Source: Candidatus Poseidoniaceae archaeon (GTDB lineage Archaea; Thermoplasmatota; Poseidoniia; Poseidoniales; Poseidoniaceae). Taken from it: a stretch of DNA of 5,485 nt. Of the stretch, positions 1 to 5,485 are shown one piece after another (within the stretch, counting starts at the first letter, position 1; every line of letters begins with the position of its first letter). Location: NCBI GenBank assembly GCA_022425585.1, contig JAKMFF010000081.1, positions 1 to 5,485 of the forward strand, written 5' to 3'. A program made the translations under genes and the position numbers. The notes under the pieces were generated by a model. That model ran no database searches. It was not told the DNA's origin and worked only from the letters and a program-made list of their open reading frames with translations.

Positions 1-18
1 CTTCAGTTCAATACCATA

Positions 19-1086
19 TTGATGTTGGCTGCCCTTTTCCTAGCAATAATTGGCAGTCAAGTATTATCGACCAACTTTGGTGGTAATGGAATTTTGTTTT
101 CAGTATTCATATTACTATTAGCTTTGGGCTTACTTGTGGTTTCAGCTGACTTTTTTATTGAAGGCGCCAAAGGATTAGCCCGCAGAGGCGGGATACCAGA
201 GGTGGTTATTGGGTTGACAATTGTGTCAATTGGCACCTCACTCCCCGAGATTCTAGTCACCTCTACATCGGCATTAAATGTTGATAAAAACCCCGAGGTA
301 GCAGATTTCGCAATTGGCGGTATACTAGGTTCTGTGTTGGTTCAAATAACCTTGATTTTAGGTTTTGTTGCGCTTGCTAAGGGTTTGAAGATAAGACCGT
401 CATGGCTTAAGAGAGACGGCTTGATAATGATGTTGTCTCTTTTGCTGATGGCATTATTCCTACTTACTGACGAAGGGATAACTAGAATTGAAGGATTTAT
501 CTTATCAACGCTTTACATCACCTATATTTCATGGCTGCTCTACAACCGTAAGGAAATAATGGATAATGAGGGTGGTAATGATGCCGAGAATATTGACATG
601 TCAAGTCTATCATGGTCTGGTGCGGCATACTGTGTTATGGTGATTATTGGTCTTGCTCTTGCTGTATTTGCTGCTCACCATTTGGTGGTAAACGCTAGCG
701 ATTTGGCTTATGAGATGAATATTCCTCACTCCATAATAGGTACAGTAGTATCTGGTCTAGGGACTTCTTTACCTGAGCTTACTATTGCTTTCATGGCTGC
801 TAAAAGAAGTCAAGGAGTTGCCATTGGAACGCTAATAGGCTCCAATATAACAGATCCATTGTTGTCAATTGGAATCGCATCAATGGTACATCCGCTTTAT
901 TTAACTGATGCCGGATCTGATATGATAATGTTAGTTATTTTACCAGCAACCATAATCAGTACCGCCATAGCTTTATTGTTGATGAGGACTTCTTATGAGT
1001 TTAAGAAATGGGAAGGGATTACGTTAATTGTGGTGTATTTCATATTCTTAGCCGTTTGCGAATATTTCAGAAGAGCCGGTTTCTAA
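19..1086 (+). CDS. Calcium/sodium antiporter, CaCA family (YrbG-like); 5' end uncertain
   Basis: This is a polytopic membrane protein that probably exchanges Ca2+ for Na+ (or another monovalent cation). It has the two inverted alpha repeats of the CaCA superfamily. Alpha-1 has GTSLPE at residues 72-77 followed by GSVLVQ at 104-109. Alpha-2 has GTSLPE at 248-253 followed by GSNITD at 274-279. The ion-binding glutamates are E77 and E253. About ten hydrophobic segments surround these repeats, and the two halves are joined by an acidic loop at about 175-198. Alpha-1 is unusual because the family's GSNxxN reads GSVLVQ, so the expected Asn is Gln109, while alpha-2 keeps the canonical GSNxxD. An extra hydrophobic stretch (residues 3-18) precedes the usual first helix (about 25-43). 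Numbering starts from TTG 19; ATG 22 follows directly and is the likelier start of the two. The frame has no stop back to base 1 and no ribosome site is visible, so the true start may lie outside the window. The family call is firm; the transported ions are inferred. Confidence 0.9.
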   Translation: MMLAALFLAIIGSQVLSTNFGGNGILFSVFILLLALGLLVVSADFFIEGAKGLARRGGIPEVVIGLTIVSIGTSLPEILVTSTSALNVDKNPEVADFAIGGILGSVLVQITLILGFVALAKGLKIRPSWLKRDGLIMMLSLLLMALFLLTDEGITRIEGFILSTLYITYISWLLYNRKEIMDNEGGNDAENIDMSSLSWSGAAYCVMVIIGLALAVFAAHHLVVNASDLAYEMNIPHSIIGTVVSGLGTSLPELTIAFMAAKRSQGVAIGTLIGSNITDPLLSIGIASMVHPLYLTDAGSDMIMLVILPATIISTAIALLLMRTSYEFKKWEGITLIVVYFIFLAVCEYFRRAGF

Positions 1087-1115
1087 ACCATGAAATCTTA
1101 ACCCTCGGCCTCCTC

Positions 1116-1119
1116 GGAG
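1116..1119 (+). promoter_or_regulatory. Short Shine-Dalgarno-like GGAG before the acyl-CoA dehydrogenase
   Basis: GGAG lies four bases upstream of ATG 1124. It is the only convincing purine-rich ribosome-binding motif before any start in the window. It sits in a GC-rich patch made of two copies of CCTCGG (1103-1108 and 1112-1117). CTCC at 1110-1113 is complementary to GGAG, but only two bases separate them, too few for a simple hairpin loop. The spacing is short for a classical site, so confidence is moderate. Confidence 0.4.
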
Positions 1120-1123
1120 TATC

Positions 1124-2272
1124 ATGGTCAACTTCCAACTTGATGAAATGCAAGAAGGTTTGAAAGAATTAGCCCATGATTTTGCTGTCGATGAAATTAG
1201 GCCAAAGGCAGAACATTGGGACGCAGAATCCGAGTATCCAAAAGATGCCATCACTGCAGCCCATGATATGGGTATTCTAAATTTACATATTCCCGAAAAG
1301 TATGGCGGCTTGGGATTGGGTTGTATGGAAGAGATTCTAGTCAACGAGGAATTGGCATGGGGCGACCCGGGGTTTGCAACCGCTGCTTATGCTACAGCAC
1401 TAGCTTGTGCACCACTAATTACCGGTGCTACCGAAGAGCAAAAGGAAATTTGGCTCAGAAGAGTGGCTGAAGAAGGCCATCTTGCTTCATATGCAGTTAC
1501 TGAACCGGGAGCAGGTTCTGATGTTGCTGCTTGTAAAACTACAGCCACGCTTGATGGTGATGAATATGTCATCAATGGTGAGAAAATGTGGATTACTGGT
1601 GCCGGTTATTCTGATTTTTTCTTTGTTTTAGCAAAAACCGATATCGATGCAGGATATCGTGGCATGTCTGGATTTATTGTTGAGAAAGACGCTGAAGGCT
1701 TTTCACTGGGCAAAAAAGAATCTAACATGGGCCAGAGATGTTCTGATACTAGGTCAATTGTCTTTGATAATGTTCGTGTTAACAAGAACCAATTGGTTGG
1801 TGGTAGTGAATCTGGTGGGTGGATGAATGCAATGAAGGCGTTTGATGTTAGTCGACCAAATATTGCCGCTCACGCAACAGGACTTGCAAGAGCATCCTAC
1901 GAGCATGCATTACAATATTCAAACGAGCGAACGACATTTGGCAAACCATTGCACCAGCATCAAGCGATTCAATTCATGCTTGCAGATATGAAAACTAAGA
2001 TTGAAGCATCCCGTATGCTAACCTGGAAATCTGCATTTGAATCTGATAACGGTATAAGGAATACGGAATCAGCAGCCCACGCAAAGCGCTTTGCTGCAGA
2101 TACGGCAATGGAAGTATCTACCGATGCCGTTCAAGTGTTTGGTGGCTATGGTTACTCTGAAGAGTACCCAGTTGCAAGATTAATGCGAGCAGCAAAAGTA
2201 ATGCAGATCTATGAAGGTTCATCTCAAGTTCAAAAAATGATAATTGGCCGTGAGATTACTAAAGATTTCTGA
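1124..2272 (+). CDS. Acyl-CoA dehydrogenase (FAD-dependent, short/medium-chain type)
   Basis: This soluble flavoenzyme should oxidise an acyl-CoA to the trans-2-enoyl-CoA and pass electrons to an electron-transfer flavoprotein. At 382 residues it has the usual length of the family. In order it shows the N-terminal helical domain (about 1-115), the first family signature YAVTEPGAGSD (123-133), WITGAG (156-161) in the beta domain, and the C-terminal helical domain with ERTTFGKP (268-275) and QVFGGYGYSEEYP (337-349). The catalytic base is Glu364 in QIYEGSSQVQ, the position used by short- and medium-chain enzymes. One oddity is RLMRAAK at 352-358, where most homologues have RLMRDAK, so Ala356 replaces a conserved Asp. 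ATG 1124 gives the standard N-terminus and follows a GGAG motif. The next gene starts 19 bases downstream, which suggests cotranscription with the molybdenum cofactor genes. Chain length or branched-chain preference cannot be read from the sequence. Confidence 0.95.
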   Translation: MVNFQLDEMQEGLKELAHDFAVDEIRPKAEHWDAESEYPKDAITAAHDMGILNLHIPEKYGGLGLGCMEEILVNEELAWGDPGFATAAYATALACAPLITGATEEQKEIWLRRVAEEGHLASYAVTEPGAGSDVAACKTTATLDGDEYVINGEKMWITGAGYSDFFFVLAKTDIDAGYRGMSGFIVEKDAEGFSLGKKESNMGQRCSDTRSIVFDNVRVNKNQLVGGSESGGWMNAMKAFDVSRPNIAAHATGLARASYEHALQYSNERTTFGKPLHQHQAIQFMLADMKTKIEASRMLTWKSAFESDNGIRNTESAAHAKRFAADTAMEVSTDAVQVFGGYGYSEEYPVARLMRAAKVMQIYEGSSQVQKMIIGREITKDF

Positions 2273-2291
2273 TTTTAATGGTGTCTAAAGC

Positions 2292-2882
2292 ATGGTCAAA
2301 ACAACACCAGCAATCATATTGAGCGCGGGTTACAGCAAACGGCTTGGAGAACACAAAGCATTGGTAGAAGTAGCAGGTAAAACTCTTCTTGAACACGCTA
2401 TATTAAAATTACAACATGCAGGCTGCACTCCAGTAATTGTTGTAGTCAATCAAGAATTACAATTTGACGCACTTATGGTCTCTAATGGGGCAGTGGTAGT
2501 AGTCAATAAATCACCAAAAAATGGGCGGACTGGGAGCCTAAAAGTTGGGCTTAATTCAGTGTTAGCAGAATTAGGCAGAATGCCGAACAAGGCAATAATG
2601 TGTCCAGTGGATAGGCCGGGATGGAAAGCATCACATATTGGTAAATTAACCGAAACTGACAGTTCGTGTTGCTTAACAGATAATTCGATTAACGGCCACC
2701 CAGTTTCTTTAGTAAAGAATGACTTACTTGATATAATGGCAGCAAATGATGATGCGCCATTGAAGGATATTGTGAGGTTTGAATCAGTTGCAGTCCATAA
2801 TACTCTATTATCTTTGAATATAGACACGCCTGAGGATAAAGCGAGATTAACAGAAAGTGCAGATTTTTTTGTTAAACTTTGA
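2292..2882 (+). CDS. MocA/MobA-like nucleotidyltransferase (probable molybdenum cofactor cytidylyltransferase)
   Basis: This 196-residue protein has a GT-A-like nucleotidyltransferase fold and probably attaches a nucleotide, most likely CMP, to molybdopterin, giving the cofactor form used by bacterial xanthine oxidase-family enzymes. The nucleotide-binding motif LSAGYSKRLGEHKAL lies at 10-24 (Lys22) and is closer to the MocA-type xAAGxSxRxG than to the MobA-type LAGGxxxRMGG. A metal-binding Asp is probably D107 in PVDRPG (105-110). GHPVSL (135-140) and the terminal NIDTPED (176-182) are typical of the group. ATG 2292 is the only reasonable start: a stop (2286-2288) lies in frame just upstream and the next Met is residue 62. 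No Shine-Dalgarno sequence is seen. The adjacent XdhC gene strongly supports a cofactor role. The family also contains transferases with other substrates, so CTP and molybdopterin are inferred, not shown. Confidence 0.82.
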   Translation: MVKTTPAIILSAGYSKRLGEHKALVEVAGKTLLEHAILKLQHAGCTPVIVVVNQELQFDALMVSNGAVVVVNKSPKNGRTGSLKVGLNSVLAELGRMPNKAIMCPVDRPGWKASHIGKLTETDSSCCLTDNSINGHPVSLVKNDLLDIMAANDDAPLKDIVRFESVAVHNTLLSLNIDTPEDKARLTESADFFVKL

Positions 2883-2920
2883 GGCGTAAATGGTATTTGT
2901 AAAGACCAGTTGCCCAGTAC

Positions 2921-3796
2921 ATGTCGAATGACACGTTGGCTTGGGCTTTAGAGCGGCTGGCGGAAAGACGTCGTGTGGTAATTGCCAGTGTCATCCAAAC
3001 TTCTGGTAGCGTTCCTGGCAAGGTTGGAGCTAAACTAGCGGTTGCTGAGGGTAAGGAAGGTTTCCATGGAACTGTGGGTGGTGCTGGTTTAGAAATGAAA
3101 GTACTACTACGATGCAAGGAATTGCTCAGTGAATATTGGGAACCATATGGTGAAATGCACACATATGGTCTAAATAAGGGTGCGAAGGGCTATGAAGTAC
3201 AACCTTTAGATTCTCTATGTGGGGGCCGAGTTACCTTGTCAATAGAAGTAATCATGCCATCCCCTCACGTACTCATGATGGGTGGAGGTCATTGTGCCAA
3301 TGCTTTGTCGCAAACTATCAATTCACTAAATTGGCATCATTCAGTCACTGACTCAAGAATAGAATACTGTGACAAAGAGTCATTCCCTCGAGCCACCGAA
3401 CTAATTCCATCTAGCGTAGCAGAATTTTTGGCAACCGAATCATTTGATTCAATAACTCGGTTTTCTGACATTTTGTTGCTCGGTCATGATTGGTCAGAGG
3501 ATCAAGATAGATTGCTCGGTCTGCTGGCAATTTGCCAGCAACATAATTGCCTACCAGACGGAAAAACATTCCCTCGCATAGGTGTTATTGGTAGTCGCAG
3601 TAAGTGGAATTCTTTCTGCAAATCAGCATTGGCACAGGAAATTAAGCAAGACTTGTTAGATTCAGTGGTCTGTCCAATCGGAATTAACATCGGTGCAGAA
3701 TCACCTGAAGAAATTGCTATTGCGGTAACTGCACAGATACTCTCCCTCAGCAAGGGTGTTTCACCCGAAGACAAGAACTGGCGTCAATCTTCTTGA
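2921..3796 (+). CDS. XdhC/CoxI family molybdenum cofactor insertion protein
   Basis: XdhC proteins bind the molybdenum cofactor, protect its sulfurated form and hand it to xanthine dehydrogenase, CO dehydrogenase or related enzymes. They are not subunits of the mature enzyme. The N-terminal XdhC/CoxI domain shows GSVPGKVGA (29-37), GTVGGAGLE (50-58) and LCGGRVTL (99-106). The C-terminal Rossmann-like domain shows GGGHCA (121-126), DSR (144-146), LLLGHDWSEDQD (185-196), IGVIGSRSKW (220-229) and PIGINIGAESPEEIAIAV (252-269). Both domains are present at full length (291 residues). The first motif usually reads GSxPRxxGA; here Gly33 replaces the common Arg. ATG 2921 is the first start after an in-frame stop at 2900-2902, and no ribosome-binding motif precedes it. 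The gene lies 38 bases after the MocA-like gene, forming a cofactor maturation pair. Its last 13 bases overlap the end of the convergent oligoribonuclease gene. The client enzyme is not in the window. Confidence 0.88.
   Translation: MSNDTLAWALERLAERRRVVIASVIQTSGSVPGKVGAKLAVAEGKEGFHGTVGGAGLEMKVLLRCKELLSEYWEPYGEMHTYGLNKGAKGYEVQPLDSLCGGRVTLSIEVIMPSPHVLMMGGGHCANALSQTINSLNWHHSVTDSRIEYCDKESFPRATELIPSSVAEFLATESFDSITRFSDILLLGHDWSEDQDRLLGLLAICQQHNCLPDGKTFPRIGVIGSRSKWNSFCKSALAQEIKQDLLDSVVCPIGINIGAESPEEIAIAVTAQILSLSKGVSPEDKNWRQSS
3522..3540. repeat. Perfect inverted repeat inside xdhC
   Basis: Nine-base arms (TGCTGGCAA and TTGCCAGCA) flank a single central T. As RNA this could form an 8-bp stem with a 3-base loop. 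It lies within the xdhC coding sequence over the codons for LLAICQQ. No T-run follows, so it does not look like a terminator. It could be chance, a pause site or a protein-binding site. Confidence 0.5.
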
Positions 3797-4335
3797 GAAT
3801 TGAAAATTTCTGTTCTGAAATATACTAACTCTTCTATCGATTCTAATATGTCATCTAAGGCTAAATGAGAGAGTTTCTTTTGGTATTTTTCTACCTTCGG
3901 ATACCATCTTCTAGCAAGTTCTTTGACAGTTGATACATCAATCATTCGATAGTGCAGGTAGTCGGCAACAAGGGGCATTTCCTTGTCGAGAAATTTCCGA
4001 TCATTCCATATGCTATTGCCACACAGCGGTGCGGTTTTTGGACTAACCCATTGCTTTAGGAATTCAAGAGTTTGTTGTTCTGCCTCAGCGATACTGACAC
4101 CATTATTTCGTATTCGATCTACTAGTCCACTGCGGTGATGATGCGTTGTATTCCATTCATCCATTCCGGCAATTAACTCCTCTGAAACGGTAACAGCAAG
4201 ATTTGGGCCTTGGGCTAAGATATTCAGTTCTCCATCGGTAATTACCGTGGCGATTTCAATAATCGATTCCTTTTTCTCGTCTAGTCCAGTCATTTCCAAA
4301 TCAATCCATACCATTCGCTGATCTTTGGCGTCCAT
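3784..4335 (-). CDS. orn: Oligoribonuclease (DEDDh 3'-5' exoribonuclease)
   Basis: Orn degrades very short RNAs (two to about five nucleotides) to mononucleotides in the cytoplasm, completing RNA turnover and, in bacteria, linear di-GMP breakdown. Numbered from ATG 4335, all DEDDh residues are present: Asp12 and Glu14 in WIDLEMTGLD, Asp112 in CGNSIWNDRKFL, and His157 and Asp162 in HLALDDILES. LDVSTLKELARRW of the E. coli protein appears here as IDVSTVKELARRW. This start gives 183 residues against 181 in E. coli and puts the first three catalytic residues at the same numbers, so I prefer it. ATG 4359 would add eight residues (MCTATRTD), and ATG 4314 would remove the short N-terminal arm. No strong Shine-Dalgarno sequence is present; GGACGGAC lies just before ATG 4335. 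The gene follows the membrane protein gene on the same strand, and its 3' end overlaps xdhC by 13 bases. Confidence 0.95.
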   Translation of the reverse strand: MDAKDQRMVWIDLEMTGLDEKKESIIEIATVITDGELNILAQGPNLAVTVSEELIAGMDEWNTTHHHRSGLVDRIRNNGVSIAEAEQQTLEFLKQWVSPKTAPLCGNSIWNDRKFLDKEMPLVADYLHYRMIDVSTVKELARRWYPKVEKYQKKLSHLALDDILESIEELVYFRTEIFNSQED

Positions 4336-4387
4336 GTCCGTCCGTGTAGCAGTACACATTTCAATGAGGCGGATATACTCATAATTA

Positions 4388-5485
4388 CTAGACTAACCAA
4401 ACGGCCCAGATAGATTCCATATTTTCCTCTCGGTTGAACTGTTCACATGAAGCGACTGATGAGCAAATTATCCAATTATCTTCAACACCCGTTGATAAAA
4501 CCTCGAAAATACCACTCAGTTCTTGGGAATTATTTAACTCGATGATTCGATAAATATCAGCTCTTGGGTGGCTGGACAAAGTAGCATTAGCCTCCAGTAA
4601 AGCAAAATTGCCGTATGAGGATCCCGGCCCATTTATGATCAATGGTACCTCATTCCACAATGATACATTTTCCATTTTTGACTCATTTACAGTCCATACG
4701 AAACCTGTGTTATATTCTGAATGGAAGCTTTTTTGAGGTTCGATTGGCGAACCATAAAGATATGTGTAATTAACATCAATATCGTATCTGTACCACTTAG
4801 TATCGGTGTATACGTGGGTGGCATCAAACATTTCAATTGCATGATTAATCGGGTCGGTTGGTTCTATGTATCGGTAGGCTTCAGTGCCGGCATATAGTCC
4901 AAAAGCAATGTCTTTACCAGTTAGCACTATTGCACCATCAGGCAGATATTTCCCAGCCTCCACATGTAAACTTAGGTATTCACTATATATCTCTGAGCGA
5001 TAATCATTCGTATTTTGCACATCATGGGCAAATTTAGTTAGTTCACTGATTGGAGCAATTACAATGATGACAAGCATTATCGAAAGAATGATTTCAGAAC
5101 TTATCGATTTACTTAATGAAATAACAATAAAATGCAGAGCGTAAGGAACACCCACACACGCTAGGGCAAGCCAAGGAGTCGAATATCTAATCCAGCCAAA
5201 GTCTAAGATTACTCCATGTAAGACAATTGCTGGTAAAAGAATTAACCATGAGTTGCGAAAGAATGAAGCATTATTTTTTATAAGTATTAAATGCCCAAAA
5301 ATTGCTATGAATACTAGAACCTCCGGCCATTGATTAATGAAATTCTCTAGGAATAATCCAAATGAATATTCGGTGCCAATGATTTCATTATTAACACTGG
5401 CAATAGTCCCAGATATTTGAGACGACATAGGGCCAAAGGGGTTCTTAGTATGGAGCATATTTTTAATAAGAAATAAAGCTGTAAC
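4388..5485 (-). CDS. Probable GT-C/GT39-like membrane glycosyltransferase, C-terminal part (cut by the right window edge)
   Basis: The best visible start is ATG 5458 (356 residues), but the frame stays open through the last base, reading VTALFLIKN before that Met, so the protein is probably longer. From ATG 5458 there are four membrane segments at about 45-60, 70-88, 93-115 and 122-138, followed by a soluble domain of about 215 residues. IRYSTPWLALACVGVPYAL (90-108) resembles the RYxxPxxP region near the last helices of ArnT/PMT-like GT-C enzymes that use lipid-linked sugars. The N-terminal catalytic half with its acidic loop would lie beyond the window. The soluble domain, presumably outside the membrane, has five N-glycosylation sequons (N230, N258, N264, N291, N309) and two cysteines (C332, C338) that could form a disulfide. 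The stop lies 28 bases upstream of orn's longest possible start. I cannot name the substrate. It could instead be an unrelated membrane-anchored surface protein. Confidence 0.6.
   Translation of the reverse strand, partial: VTALFLIKNMLHTKNPFGPMSSQISGTIASVNNEIIGTEYSFGLFLENFINQWPEVLVFIAIFGHLILIKNNASFFRNSWLILLPAIVLHGVILDFGWIRYSTPWLALACVGVPYALHFIVISLSKSISSEIILSIMLVIIVIAPISELTKFAHDVQNTNDYRSEIYSEYLSLHVEAGKYLPDGAIVLTGKDIAFGLYAGTEAYRYIEPTDPINHAIEMFDATHVYTDTKWYRYDIDVNYTYLYGSPIEPQKSFHSEYNTGFVWTVNESKMENVSLWNEVPLIINGPGSSYGNFALLEANATLSSHPRADIYRIIELNNSQELSGIFEVLSTGVEDNWIICSSVASCEQFNREENMESIWAVWLV

Noticed and set aside
1048..1344. 98-codon open frame on the - strand across the antiporter/dehydrogenase junction
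   Set aside because: It overlaps the conserved N-terminus of the dehydrogenase, is rich in Ser and Pro as antisense frames often are, and has no family resemblance.
1425..1631. 68-codon + strand frame inside the dehydrogenase
   Set aside because: It is a shifted reading of the conserved YAVTEPGAGSD region; the in-frame protein is intact, so there is no frameshift or second gene.
1122..2299. Shared CATGGTCA at the starts of the dehydrogenase and MocA-like genes
   Set aside because: Both proteins begin Met-Val followed by an A-starting codon; an eight-base match at two start codons is easily explained by chance.
2450..2827. 125-codon open frame on the - strand inside the MocA-like gene
   Set aside because: It lies wholly within a gene with clear family motifs on the + strand, and its translation shows no recognisable domain.
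2890..2931. Thirteen-codon open frame that starts before xdhC and stops 11 bases into it
   Set aside because: It could in principle couple translation to xdhC, but it has no ribosome-binding motif and such short frames are common by chance.
3790..3835. Possible terminator at the convergent gene ends
   Set aside because: I found AT-rich sequence and short imperfect complementarity (AGAA and TTCT), but no stable stem followed by a T-run on either strand.
4373..4380. TATA-like ATATA sequence (read on the - strand) upstream of orn
   Set aside because: Its distance would fit an archaeal promoter for ATG 4335, but the motif is short in an AT-rich gap, no BRE was recognised, and the organism is not established.

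Overview
The window is moderately AT-rich and almost completely coding. It carries six genes: four on the + strand (antiporter, acyl-CoA dehydrogenase, MocA-like nucleotidyltransferase, XdhC) and two on the - strand (oligoribonuclease and a membrane glycosyltransferase-like protein). The two sets are convergent and meet tail to tail near 3790. No RNA gene, insertion sequence, CRISPR array or intergenic gap over 40 bases was seen.

Organism: not certain. Most starts have no Shine-Dalgarno sequence, intergenic gaps are very short, and the last gene resembles a GT-C membrane enzyme with a sequon-rich external domain. These traits fit an uncultured planktonic archaeon (marine Thermoplasmatota, such as Marine Group II/III) as well as some uncultured bacteria. 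The oligoribonuclease is a family best known from bacteria and mitochondria. The taxonomic call is inference only.

Layout: 19-1086 is a CaCA-family Ca2+/Na+ antiporter whose frame is open to the left edge. After 37 bases comes a full-length acyl-CoA dehydrogenase (1124-2272), then after 19 bases a MocA/MobA-type nucleotidyltransferase (2292-2882), then after 38 bases an XdhC-family protein (2921-3796). The last two are accessory proteins for enzymes of the xanthine oxidase family: one would make the nucleotide form of the molybdenum cofactor, the other would hold and deliver it. No molybdenum enzyme is encoded in the window, so the client must lie elsewhere in the genome. On the other strand, a GT-C-like protein, probably cut by the right edge, lies 28-52 bases upstream of orn, depending on which orn start is used.

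No clearly new system is present. The most useful points are the maturation pair without its client enzyme beside an acyl-CoA dehydrogenase, substitutions at normally conserved positions in three proteins (antiporter alpha-1 repeat, dehydrogenase C-terminal signature, XdhC N-terminal motif), a 13-base convergent gene overlap, and a perfect 19-base inverted repeat inside xdhC.
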